A stretch of 64,000 nt of DNA from Streptomyces mirabilis. Its GTDB lineage: Bacteria > Actinomycetota > Actinomycetes > Streptomycetales > Streptomycetaceae. Where the stretch lies: positions 2,976,001 to 3,040,000 of the forward strand of contig NZ_JBCJKP010000001.1 in NCBI RefSeq assembly GCF_039503195.1, written 5' to 3'. The notes beneath the pieces were generated by a model that saw only the letters and a program-made list of their open reading frames with translations, did not search any database and had not been told where the DNA came from. A program made the position numbers and the translations under genes. Positions 43,430-51,640 of this stretch are shown in pieces (position 1 is the first letter of the stretch; each line of letters starts with the position of its first letter).

Positions 43430-45219
43430 ACACCATGGCAACCACCGAGAACACCGCCCAGATCACCGCCCCCGCGCGCGGCCTGATCGCACTCCCCCAG
43501 ACCGCCGCGCGCGCCCTCGTCGCCGTCGGCGCCGTCGCCACCATCGCCAGCACCTACATGTCGTGGACCTACACGGCCACCTTCCCCGGGGACCTCACCT
43601 ACTACGGCTCCCCGGCCGGCCTCCAGATCCTCGACCTCGTCGCCGGCGCGCTCACCCTGCTCTTCGCGCTCACCCTCTTCGGCGTCCGCGGCCTGCGCTG
43701 GCTCAACCCGGCAGGCGCCACCGCGCCCGTCGTCCTCGCCGCCGGCTCCGCGTTCGCCGTCAGCTGGTTCAGCGCCATCGCCATCGCGGTCGACCTCAAG
43801 GGCCTCATCGCCCTGGACCCCGGCGCCTACGTCACCGCCATCGGCTCCCTGATCGCCCTCGTCGGCGCCCTCGCTCTCCCGAGCCCCGGCAACACCTTCA
43901 AGGACTGGGTCAGCAAGCCCGACCACATCCCCGCGGCCGAGAAGCTCCCCGGCTGGGCCGAGCGCCTCGTCATCACCGGCGCCACCGCCCTCGCCCTGAT
44001 CGTCTTCACGTACGGCATCGGCGTCGACCCCGACGCCAGCGAGACGTTCATCGGCTACCTGCTGCTCGTCGTCCTCGGCACCTGGGCGCTCCAGGCCGCC
44101 GGACTCTTCGACCGGTTCGCCACGCTCAACGCCCGCCACAAGGGATTCGCCACCTCCATGGCGTTCCTCGCCGCGGCGATCTTCCCCTTCGTCGAGAACA
44201 ACGAGCACAACGCCAACCTCGGCGTGAACATCCTCGTCGTCGCCACCGTCGCCCTCGGCCTGAACATCGTCGTCGGCCTCACCGGACTCCTCGACCTCGG
44301 ATACGTCGCCTTCCTCGGCGTCGGCGCCTACGCCGCGGCCCTCGTCTCCGGCTCCGAGTTCTCCCGCTTCTCCGGCGTCCAGTTCCCCTTCTGGGCCGCC
44401 ATGCTCACCGGCATGGCCGCGTCGCTCGTCTTCGGCGTCCTCATCGGCGCCCCCACCCTGCGACTGCGCGGCGACTACCTCGCCATCGTCACCCTCGGCT
44501 TCGGAGAGATCTTCCGCATCTCCGTCAACAACCTCGACGGCTCCTCCGGACCGAACCTGACCAACGGCCCCAACGGCATCTCGATGATCCCGGACCTCGA
44601 CATCTTCGGGTTCAACCTCGGGAACTCGCACGACATCGGCTCGATCACCCTCGGCCGCTTCGCGAACTACTTCCTGCTGATGCTGATCATCACCGGCATC
44701 GTCGTGGTCGTCTTCAACCGCGCCGCCGACTCCCGTATCGGCCGCTCCTGGATCGCCATCCGCGAGGACGAGACCGCCGCAACCGCCATGGGCATCAACG
44801 GCTTCCGCGTCAAGCTCATCGCCTTCGCCCTCGGCGCCTCCCTCGCCGGCCTCGCCGGCACGGTCAGCGCCCACGTCGGCTACAGCGTCAACCCGGCCCC
44901 GTACCAGTTCGCCGGCTCCGTACCGCCCAACTCCGCCTTCCTGCTGGCCGCGGTCGTCCTCGGCGGCATGGGCACGGTCAACGGCCCCATCCTCGGCGCC
45001 ACCCTGCTCTACCTCCTCCCCGAGAAGCTCGGCTTCCTGAAGGAGTACCAGCTCTTCGCCTTCGGCATCGCGCTCGTGATCCTCATGCGCTTCCGCCCCG
45101 AGGGCATCATCGCCAACCGCCGTCGCCAGCTCGAGTTCCACGAGTCCGACGACAGCGTCGACATCCCCGAACAAGGCCTGCCCGACTCCACTGTCGGCGT
45201 CACCAAGGCAGGGGCGTGA
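43426..45219 (+). CDS. livM: Branched-chain amino acid ABC transporter permease, extended
   Basis: A 597-residue LivM-type permease, far longer than the usual 300-420. The canonical part is the C-terminal half: NIVVGLTGLLDLGYVAFLGV starts it near residue 270, then LRLRGDYLAIVTLGFGEI and GRSWIAIREDETAATAMGI. The first 260 residues add several extra helices, as in other high-G+C actinobacteria. GTG 43426 overlaps the livH stop by four bases; ATG 43435 is an alternative. The stop overlaps the livG start. Confidence 0.93.
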   Translation: MNTMATTENTAQITAPARGLIALPQTAARALVAVGAVATIASTYMSWTYTATFPGDLTYYGSPAGLQILDLVAGALTLLFALTLFGVRGLRWLNPAGATAPVVLAAGSAFAVSWFSAIAIAVDLKGLIALDPGAYVTAIGSLIALVGALALPSPGNTFKDWVSKPDHIPAAEKLPGWAERLVITGATALALIVFTYGIGVDPDASETFIGYLLLVVLGTWALQAAGLFDRFATLNARHKGFATSMAFLAAAIFPFVENNEHNANLGVNILVVATVALGLNIVVGLTGLLDLGYVAFLGVGAYAAALVSGSEFSRFSGVQFPFWAAMLTGMAASLVFGVLIGAPTLRLRGDYLAIVTLGFGEIFRISVNNLDGSSGPNLTNGPNGISMIPDLDIFGFNLGNSHDIGSITLGRFANYFLLMLIITGIVVVVFNRAADSRIGRSWIAIREDETAATAMGINGFRVKLIAFALGASLAGLAGTVSAHVGYSVNPAPYQFAGSVPPNSAFLLAAVVLGGMGTVNGPILGATLLYLLPEKLGFLKEYQLFAFGIALVILMRFRPEGIIANRRRQLEFHESDDSVDIPEQGLPDSTVGVTKAGA

Positions 45220-46163
45220 CCCACATGACCACCACCACGGCCACCAGCCCCGTACTCGAGGCCAGCGGCGTCACCATGCGCTTCGGCGGCCTCACCGCCG
45301 TCCGCAGCGTCGACCTCACCGTCAACTCGGGCGAGATCGTCGGCCTCATCGGCCCCAACGGCGCCGGCAAGACGACCTTCTTCAACTGCCTCACCGGCCT
45401 GTACGTGCCGACCGAGGGCAAGGTCTCCTACAAGGGCACCGTCCTCCCGCCCAAGCCCCACCTCGTCACCAGCGCCGGCATCGCCCGCACCTTCCAGAAC
45501 ATCCGGCTCTTCGCCAACATGACCGTCCTGGAGAACGTGCTCGTCGGCCGCCACACCAGGACCAAGGAAGGCCTCTGGTCGGCCCTCCTGCGCGGCCCCG
45601 GCTTCCGCAAGGCAGAAGCCGCCTCCCGCGAACGCGCCATGGAACTGCTGGAGTTCATCGGCCTCGACCACAAGGCCGACCACCTCTCCCGCAACCTCCC
45701 CTACGGCGAACAGCGCAAGCTCGAAATCGCCCGCGCCATGGCGAGCGAACCGGGCCTGCTGCTCCTGGACGAGCCCACGGCCGGCATGAACCCCCAGGAG
45801 ACACGCGCGACCGAAGACCTCGTCTTCGCCATCCGCGACAGGGGCATCGCCGTCCTCGTCATCGAGCACGACATGCGCTTCATCTTCAACCTGTCCGACC
45901 GCGTCGCCTGCCTCGTCCAGGGCGAGAAGCTCGTCGAGGGCACCTCCGAGGTCGTCCAGGGCGACGAACGCGTCATCGCCGCCTACCTCGGCACCCCGTT
46001 CGAGGGCGCCCCCGGCGCGGAGGAACTCGCCGAGGTCGAAGCCGCCGAGGCGGCGGAGGCCACGGACGCTCCCGAGCCCGCGGAAGCCTCCGAGACTCCC
46101 GAGGCCGCCGAGAGCGACGCCGCCGCGGAGGGCACCACCAGCAAGGAAGGAAACGCCCAGTGA
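45216..46163 (+). CDS. livG: Branched-chain amino acid ABC transporter ATPase LivG
   Basis: A 315-residue ATPase with Walker A GPNGAGKTTFFN near residue 48, the LivG-specific IARTFQNIRLFANMTVLENVL, signature NLPYGEQRKLEIARAM, Walker B LLLDEPTAGMNP and the His switch in VIEHDMRFIF. A tail of about 45 Ala/Glu/Pro-rich residues follows the domain and is absent from most LivG proteins. It starts at GTG 45216 overlapping the livM stop; ATG 45225 is possible. It pairs with LivF to power LivHM. Confidence 0.94.
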   Translation: MTHMTTTTATSPVLEASGVTMRFGGLTAVRSVDLTVNSGEIVGLIGPNGAGKTTFFNCLTGLYVPTEGKVSYKGTVLPPKPHLVTSAGIARTFQNIRLFANMTVLENVLVGRHTRTKEGLWSALLRGPGFRKAEAASRERAMELLEFIGLDHKADHLSRNLPYGEQRKLEIARAMASEPGLLLLDEPTAGMNPQETRATEDLVFAIRDRGIAVLVIEHDMRFIFNLSDRVACLVQGEKLVEGTSEVVQGDERVIAAYLGTPFEGAPGAEELAEVEAAEAAEATDAPEPAEASETPEAAESDAAAEGTTSKEGNAQ

Positions 46164-46876
46164 CCGCACTGCTCGAGGTCGAAGACCTCAAGGTCGCCTA
46201 CGGCAAGATCGAAGCCGTCAAGGGCATCTCCTTCTCCGTCGAAGCCGGCCAGATCGTCACCCTCATCGGCACCAACGGCGCCGGCAAGACGACCACCCTG
46301 CGCACCCTCTCCGGGCTCCTCAAGCCCACCGCGGGCCGCATCACCTTCGACGGCAAACCCCTCAGCGGCATCCCCGCCCACAAGATCGTCTCCCTGGGCC
46401 TCGCCCACTCCCCCGAGGGACGCCACATCTTCCCCCGGCTGACGATCACCGAGAACCTCCAGCTCGGCGCGTTCCTGCGCACCGACAAGGCAGGCATCGA
46501 GAAGGACATCCAGCGCGCCTACGACCTCTTCCCCATCCTGGGTGAACGCCGCAAGCAGGCCGCGGGAACCCTCTCCGGCGGCGAGCAGCAGATGCTGGCC
46601 ATGGGCCGCGCGCTCATGTCCCAGCCCAAGCTGCTCATGCTCGACGAACCCTCCATGGGTCTCTCCCCGATCATGATGCAGAAGATCATGGCCACCATCG
46701 CCGAACTCAAGGCCGACGGTACGACCATCCTCCTCGTCGAGCAGAACGCCCAGGCGGCGCTCTCCCTCGCCGATCAGGGACACGTCATGGAGGTCGGCAA
46801 CATCGTCCTCTCCGGCACCGGACAGGACCTGCTGCACGACGAGTCGGTACGCAAGGCCTACCTGGGCGAGGACTGA
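46160..46876 (+). CDS. livF: Branched-chain amino acid ABC transporter ATPase LivF
   Basis: A 238-residue ATPase. Walker A GTNGAGKTTTLR is near residue 37, HSPEGRHIFPRLTITENLQLGAF is typical of LivF, the signature is LSGGEQQMLAMGRALM, Walker B reads LMLDEPSMGLSPI and the His-switch region has Gln (LLVEQNAQAAL) as usual in LivF. It overlaps livG by four bases (GTGA) and is the last gene of the operon before the terminator at 46915-46954. Confidence 0.95.
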   Translation: MTALLEVEDLKVAYGKIEAVKGISFSVEAGQIVTLIGTNGAGKTTTLRTLSGLLKPTAGRITFDGKPLSGIPAHKIVSLGLAHSPEGRHIFPRLTITENLQLGAFLRTDKAGIEKDIQRAYDLFPILGERRKQAAGTLSGGEQQMLAMGRALMSQPKLLMLDEPSMGLSPIMMQKIMATIAELKADGTTILLVEQNAQAALSLADQGHVMEVGNIVLSGTGQDLLHDESVRKAYLGED

Positions 46877-46914
46877 GACCAGGCTGCGGCCGTAGGACCG
46901 TACAGCCGCTGCAC

Positions 46915-46954
46915 GAAGAGGCCCGCGCCCCCAGTCGGGGGCGCGGGCCTCTTC
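46915..46954. terminator. liv operon terminator
   Basis: A perfect 18-bp stem (46915-46932 with 46937-46954) with a four-base AGTC loop lies between the convergent livF and DUF2267 genes and can act in both directions. Confidence 0.92.
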
Positions 46955-46983
46955 GTCACTCACCCCTACCGCTCGCCGGGGAA

Positions 46984-47367
46984 TCAGCCGACGAAATTCT
47001 CGATCGGCCTGGAGAAGTCCGCACCTAGTTGCGACATCGCGTGGCCGAACTCCTTCTCGCTGATCGCGTCACGGAGCGTGACCAGCACGGCACGGACGCC
47101 ACCGTCGGCCTCGTCCGGCTTGAGCACGTTGCGCTGGGCCACTCGCCGCACGAGCTCGTCGTAGTCGAAGCGCTCGATCTCCGCGGTGGCACCCCGCCGA
47201 ACGGACTCCGCCAGACCCTCCGGGAGCTCCAGCGCCAGGTTCCGCGCCTCACCCGAGCTCAGCCGATGGGCGAGCGTCTCGAGCGTGGCACGCGTGAGAT
47301 CGGCCGACTCCTGCCGAGTCAGGCCCGTACGTTCCGACACCGCTTGGACGAACGCCTTCTCTTCCAC
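46984..47367 (-). CDS. DUF2267 family protein
   Basis: A 127-residue helical protein of the DUF2267 family, recognised by FVQAVSERTGL, the A-x-x-L-x-x-R-L-S-x-x-x-A pattern in TLETLAHRLSSGEARNLALEL, LPEGLAESV and a C-terminal VLVTLRDAISEKEFGHAMSQL with FSRP. These proteins have no known enzyme activity. GTG 47367 has AAAGGAG at six-base spacing. It is not clearly co-transcribed with its neighbours. Confidence 0.85.
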   Translation of the reverse strand: MEEKAFVQAVSERTGLTRQESADLTRATLETLAHRLSSGEARNLALELPEGLAESVRRGATAEIERFDYDELVRRVAQRNVLKPDEADGGVRAVLVTLRDAISEKEFGHAMSQLGADFSRPIENFVG

Positions 47368-47489
47368 GCGCTGTCTCCTTTGCTGCCTTGCCGACCCGAA
47401 GGCCACACGGCCCCGAATCCAGCCTGACACGCGGTCGCCGGGCTCGCGCGGGCAGGACGCGGCACCCCGAAGCGGGGCGCCGCCGCTCC

Positions 47490-48140
47490 CTAGCCCTTGG
47501 AGGCCTTCTTCTCCTCGGCGTCCGCGATGACCGCCTCGGCGACCTGCTGCATGGACATACGACGGTCCATGGAGGTCTTCTGGATCCACCGGAACGCGGC
47601 GGGCTCGGTCAGCCCGTACTGCGTCTGCAGCACGGACTTGGCCCGGTCGACCAGCTTGCGGGTCTCCAGACGCTGGCTGAGGTCGGCGACCTCCTTCTCC
47701 AACTGCTTCAGCTCCGTGAACCGCGAGACGGCCATCTCGATCGCCGGTACGACGTCGCTCTTGCTGAAGGGCTTCACGAGGTACGCCATCGCGCCGGCGT
47801 CACGGGCCCGCTCGACGAGGTCGCGCTGCGAGAACGCGGTGAGCATCAGGACGGGGGCGATGCTCTCCTCGGCGATCTTCTCGGCCGCCGAGATCCCGTC
47901 CAGCTTGGGCATCTTGACGTCCAGGATCACGAGGTCGGGCCGGTGCTCACGGGCCAGCTCGACGGCCTGCTCCCCGTCCCCCGCCTCGCCCACGACGGCG
48001 TAGCCCTCTTCCTCGAGCATCTCTTTGAGGTCGAGGCGGATCAGCGCCTCGTCCTCGGCGATGACGACACGGGTCGTCAGCGGAGGCACGTGCGACTTGT
48101 CGTCGTCGGCGACGGGCTGGGGCGACTCGGGGGCGGTCAC
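47490..48140 (-). CDS. pdtaR: ANTAR-domain response regulator
   Basis: The 216-residue regulator has a receiver domain (about 24-140) with acidic residues AEDE at 29-32, phosphoacceptor D74 in VILDVKMP, and K123 in YLVKPFSK, followed by an ANTAR RNA-binding domain (about 145-205: LSQRLETRKLVDRAKSVLQTQ split by the helix turn, then A-F-R-W-I-Q-K-T-S-M). ANTAR proteins bind paired hairpins in leader RNAs and block termination. PdtaR works with kinase PdtaS. GTG 48140 follows GAGGAG. The N-terminal 22 residues are an extra tail. Confidence 0.93.
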   Translation of the reverse strand: MTAPESPQPVADDDKSHVPPLTTRVVIAEDEALIRLDLKEMLEEEGYAVVGEAGDGEQAVELAREHRPDLVILDVKMPKLDGISAAEKIAEESIAPVLMLTAFSQRDLVERARDAGAMAYLVKPFSKSDVVPAIEMAVSRFTELKQLEKEVADLSQRLETRKLVDRAKSVLQTQYGLTEPAAFRWIQKTSMDRRMSMQQVAEAVIADAEEKKASKG

Positions 48141-48241
48141 GGGGGCTCCTCGTTCACGGGCCGGGCAAGTGCTGCTGCCCAAGAGCCTACCTAGCTGCAG
48201 CGAGCTGCGGTGACCCGGTATGCTTCCGGGCAGCCACTTAC

Positions 48242-48324
48242 GCCGGGTTGGTGGAACGGCATACACGGAGGTCTCAAACACCTCTGCCCGTGAGGGCTTG
48301 CGGGTTCGAATCCCGCACCCGGCA
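48242..48324 (+). tRNA. tRNA-Leu (anticodon CAA)
   Basis: An 83-base class II cloverleaf: acceptor GCCGGGT/ACCCGGC with A73, D-stem GTG/CAC, anticodon stem GAGGT/ACCTC with loop CTCAAAC giving anticodon CAA (reads UUG), long variable arm GCCC-GTGA-GGGC and T-arm GCGGG-TTCGAAT-CCCGC. CCA is not encoded. A TATGCT element at 48219-48224 is the likely -10 of its promoter. UUG is rare in this G+C-rich coding sequence. Confidence 0.96.
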
Positions 48325-48412
48325 CAGTTCCGCAGCTAAGCGGATGTTCCCGTTCTCGTGAACATCCGCTTTTTGCTGCACGCGGTCACGGTCAGTGACG
48401 CAGAGTGGCCGC

Positions 48413-49192
48413 ATGGAGCAGCAAAATTCTTCGATTCGCGCTCAAGCTGTCGCACTGATGCGCCAGGGCGTCCCCAACCGCGCAGCCGCGGAACGCCTCA
48501 ACGTCCCGCGTGGCACGGTCGGCTGGTGGCGCAGCGAAGACCGCAGAGCTCGCGGCGAGGCGTACGAGCAGTCAACGGACTGCCCCCGATGCACGGCACG
48601 CGACTTCGACAGGGTGGCCTACGCCTATTTACTGGGGCTCTACCTCGGCGACGGCCACATCATCTCGAAGCGCAAGCAGCATCACCTGTCCGTGTTCTGC
48701 AACGCCAAACAAACGGGCCTGATCGCAGCCACCGAAGATGCCATGCGCAAGGTGATGCCACTGCCGAGCGTCGGACAGCGCAGCAAGACAGGCTGCGTCG
48801 AGGTGAAGTCGTACACCAGGCACTGGACTTGCATGTTCCCTCAGCACGGCCCCGGCAAGAAGCACGAGCGCCCGATCGCCCTCGAACCCTGGCAACAGGA
48901 AATCGTCGACGCTCACCCGTGGGAATTCATCCGCGGGCTCATCCACTCCGACGGCTGTCGCATCACGAACTGGACGACCCGCCTCGTCGCCGGTGAGCGC
49001 AAGCGCTACGAGTACCCCCGGTATTTCTTCACCAACAAGTCCGACGACATCCGGAAGCTCTTTGCCGACGCCCTCGACCCGGTAGGCGTCGAGTGGACGA
49101 CGCTGGCGCGCGGCAGCGACCCGTTCAACATCTCCGTCGCCCGCAAAGTCTCCGTCGCTCTCATGGACGCCCACGTCGGTCCGAAGTACTGA
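48413..49192 (+). CDS. Free-standing LAGLIDADG-type protein with N-terminal HTH
   Basis: The 259-residue protein has an N-terminal helix-turn-helix (RAAAERLNVPRGTVGWWR, about 23-40), then two LAGLIDADG-like helices: YLLGLYLGDGHI near 72-83 and FIRGLIHSDGCRI near 173-185, both retaining the acidic metal ligand. This is the architecture of a monomeric homing endonuclease or a regulator derived from one. It lies 88 bases downstream of tRNA-Leu with no visible intron or intein, and its codon use includes more A/T-ending codons than neighbours, hinting at transfer. ATG 48413 starts within an A-rich stretch; TTG or GTG starts upstream are possible. Confidence 0.8.
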   Translation: MEQQNSSIRAQAVALMRQGVPNRAAAERLNVPRGTVGWWRSEDRRARGEAYEQSTDCPRCTARDFDRVAYAYLLGLYLGDGHIISKRKQHHLSVFCNAKQTGLIAATEDAMRKVMPLPSVGQRSKTGCVEVKSYTRHWTCMFPQHGPGKKHERPIALEPWQQEIVDAHPWEFIRGLIHSDGCRITNWTTRLVAGERKRYEYPRYFFTNKSDDIRKLFADALDPVGVEWTTLARGSDPFNISVARKVSVALMDAHVGPKY

Positions 49193-49201
49193 CAGCCGGG
49201 T

Positions 49202-50638
49202 CTACTTCGGGCTGTCGTCCTCTCCGATGTGGTGGACGCGTACGAGGTTCGTGGTGCCGGAGACGCCGGGCGGGGAGCCGGCGGTGATGACGACGATGTC
49301 GCCCTTTTCGCAGCGGCCGTACCTCAGGAGGAGTTCGTCCACCTGGTCGACCATCGCGTCGGTGGAGTCGACGTGCGGTCCCAGGAACGTCTCTACGCCC
49401 CAGGTCAGGTTCAGCTGGGAGCGGGTGGCCGGGTCGGGGGTGAAGGCCAGCAGGGGGATCGGGGAGCGGTAGCGGGACAGGCGGCGGACCGTGTCGCCGG
49501 ACTGGGTGAAGGCGACGAGGCACTTGGCGCCGAGGAAGTCGCCCATCTCCGCCGCCGCGCGGGCGACCGCACCGCCCTGGGTGCGGGGCTTGTTGCGGTC
49601 GGTCAGGGGCGGCAGGCCCTTGGCGAGGATGTCCTCCTCGGCGGCCTCGACGATGCGGGACATCGTCCGGACGGTTTCCACGGGGTACTTGCCGACGCTC
49701 GTCTCACCGGAGAGCATCACGGCGTCCGTGCCGTCGATGACGGCGTTGGCGACGTCGGACGCCTCGGCTCGCGTGGGGCGGGAGTTGTCGATCATCGAGT
49801 CGAGCATCTGGGTGGCGACGATGACCGGCTTGGCGTTGCGCTTGGCCAGCTTGATGGCGCGCTTCTGGACGATCGGGACCTGCTCGAGGGGCATTTCGAC
49901 ACCCAGGTCGCCGCGGGCGACCATGATGCCGTCGAAGGCGGCGACGATGTCGTCGATCGCCTCGACCGCCTGGGGCTTCTCGACCTTGGCGATCACGGGG
50001 AGGCGGCGGCCTTCCTCGTCCATGATGCGGTGGACGTCGCCGATGTCGCGGCCGCTGCGGACGAAGGAGAGGGCGATGACGTCGAAGCCGGTGCGCAGGG
50101 CCCAGCGGAGGTCCGCTTCGTCCTTGTCGGAGAGGGCGGGGACGGAGACGGCGACGCCGGGGAGGTTGAGGCCCTTGTGGTCGGAGACCATGCCGCCTTC
50201 GACGACGGTGGTGTGGACGCGCGGGCCGTCGACGGCGGTGACTTCGAGGCAGACCTTGCCGTCGTCGACGAGGATGCGTTCACCGGGGGTGACGTCGGCC
50301 GCGAGGCCCGAGTACGTCGTGCCGCAGGTGAGGCGGTCGCCCTCGGCGCCTTCTTCGACGGTGATGGTGAAGGTGTCTCCGCGTTCAAGGAGTACGGGGC
50401 CTTCGGTGAAGCGGCCGAGTCGGATCTTCGGGCCTTGAAGGTCGGCGAGCAGTCCGACGCTGCGGCCGGTCTCGTCGGAGGCCTTTCGCACGCGCTGGTA
50501 ACGCTCCTCGTGTTCGGCGTGGGTGCCGTGGCTGAGGTTGAAGCGGGCTACGTCCATTCCGGCGTCGACCAGGGCTTTGAGCTGGTCGTACGAATCGGTG
50601 GCGGGGCCCAATGTACAGACGATTTTCGCTCGGCGCAT
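49202..50638 (-). CDS. pyk: Pyruvate kinase
   Basis: A 478-residue glycolytic enzyme converting phosphoenolpyruvate and ADP to pyruvate and ATP. MRRAKIVCTLGPAT begins the barrel, DLQGPKIRLG, ALSFVRSGRDI, VIAKVEKPQAVEAIDDI (active-site Lys and Glu), MVARGDLGVEMPLEQVP and QMLDSMIDNSRPTRAE are family landmarks; the C-terminal allosteric domain contains FTQSGDTVRRLSRYR. It converges on the LAGLIDADG gene with a nine-base gap. Streptomyces usually carries two pyk paralogues. Confidence 0.95.
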   Translation of the reverse strand: MRRAKIVCTLGPATDSYDQLKALVDAGMDVARFNLSHGTHAEHEERYQRVRKASDETGRSVGLLADLQGPKIRLGRFTEGPVLLERGDTFTITVEEGAEGDRLTCGTTYSGLAADVTPGERILVDDGKVCLEVTAVDGPRVHTTVVEGGMVSDHKGLNLPGVAVSVPALSDKDEADLRWALRTGFDVIALSFVRSGRDIGDVHRIMDEEGRRLPVIAKVEKPQAVEAIDDIVAAFDGIMVARGDLGVEMPLEQVPIVQKRAIKLAKRNAKPVIVATQMLDSMIDNSRPTRAEASDVANAVIDGTDAVMLSGETSVGKYPVETVRTMSRIVEAAEEDILAKGLPPLTDRNKPRTQGGAVARAAAEMGDFLGAKCLVAFTQSGDTVRRLSRYRSPIPLLAFTPDPATRSQLNLTWGVETFLGPHVDSTDAMVDQVDELLLRYGRCEKGDIVVITAGSPPGVSGTTNLVRVHHIGEDDSPK

Positions 50639-50788
50639 GGTTTGAGCCTAGGCCTTACCGGTCGGTAGAGAATTGGTCCGGCATGACTACTCAACAACCT
50701 TTGCGTGAAGCCTTATTGACAACAGTTGAATTGTGCGCGGGGGTGCTCTGATGAGCGCGTCGGTACTTTATGGCGACCGGTCCGCGCT

Positions 50789-51502
50789 TTACAGTTCCGG
50801 CGGGGCCATCGTGAATCGGGCGTTGACCTGGGCGTAGACGTGTTGGCGCTCGGGTTCGAGGTCGAGGGGGGCGGCTTCTTCGGGTGTGCCGCCGGCGAAG
50901 GACATGGAGCGCATGGCGCGGCCGGGGGCCGCCGGGTAGGGCTGGGCGTTCTCGGCGCCGATGTCGGCGAGTTCGACGAGGGCGGCGAGGGTGGTGCCGA
51001 GGGCTTCGGCGTATTCGCGAGCCCGTTGGACGGCTTCGCGGACCGCCTGCTGTCGGGCTTGGCGGTGGGAGGGCGAGTCGGGGCGCAGGGCCCACCAGGG
51101 GCCGTCGACCCGGGTGAGGTCGAGGTCGGCGAGGCGGGTCGTCAGCTCGCCGAGTGCGGTGAAGTCGGTGAGTTCGGCGGTGAGGTGGACGCGGCCGTGG
51201 TAGGCGCGGACGCGTTCGCCGCGGCCGTGTTTCGTGAGTTCCGGGCTGATGGAGAAGGCGCCGGTTTCGAGGCGTTCGACGGCGTCTCCGTAGGACTTCA
51301 CGAGGTCCATGGCCGTCGCGTTGCGGCGGGTGAGGTCGGCGAGGGCCTCGCGTCGGTCGGTGCCGCGGGCGCTGACGGTGATGCCGATGCGGGCGATCTC
51401 GGGGTCGACTTCGAGGTGGGCTTCGCCGCGGACGGCGATGCGGGGTGCCTCGGGGGTTCCGTAGGGGACTGCGGGTCGGGGTTCCTCTGCGATGGGGGCC
51501 AT
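50789..51502 (-). CDS. SIMPL domain protein (DUF541)
   Basis: A 237-residue protein with the SIMPL/DUF541 fold: IAVRGEAHLEVDPEIARIGITVSARG is the domain start, then RAYHGRVHLTAELTDF and AREYAEALGTTLAALVELAD with the C-terminal VYAQVNARFTM. Bacterial members such as BP26 and YggE are linked to oxidative stress, but most are exported, whereas no signal peptide is seen here. ATG 51502 has only a weak G-rich ribosome site. It is divergent from the nucleotidase gene. Confidence 0.85.
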   Translation of the reverse strand: MAPIAEEPRPAVPYGTPEAPRIAVRGEAHLEVDPEIARIGITVSARGTDRREALADLTRRNATAMDLVKSYGDAVERLETGAFSISPELTKHGRGERVRAYHGRVHLTAELTDFTALGELTTRLADLDLTRVDGPWWALRPDSPSHRQARQQAVREAVQRAREYAEALGTTLAALVELADIGAENAQPYPAAPGRAMRSMSFAGGTPEEAAPLDLEPERQHVYAQVNARFTMAPPEL

Positions 51503-51640
51503 ACGCCCCACTCTGTCACCGGAAGGGTGGGCGGGGTGCCCGGTGGTCACCAGATGGAAACCTCCCGGACCTGTTCTGGAGTGTCATGCGTGGGTCAGAA
51601 TCTACGCGCGTCGTTGACCAATTCCCAAGGAGCCATAGAC

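Noticed and set aside
48195..48241. -35 element of the tRNA-Leu promoter
   Set aside because: A TATGCT -10 is clear, but the hexamer 17 bases upstream (TGCAGC) is too far from consensus to annotate separately.
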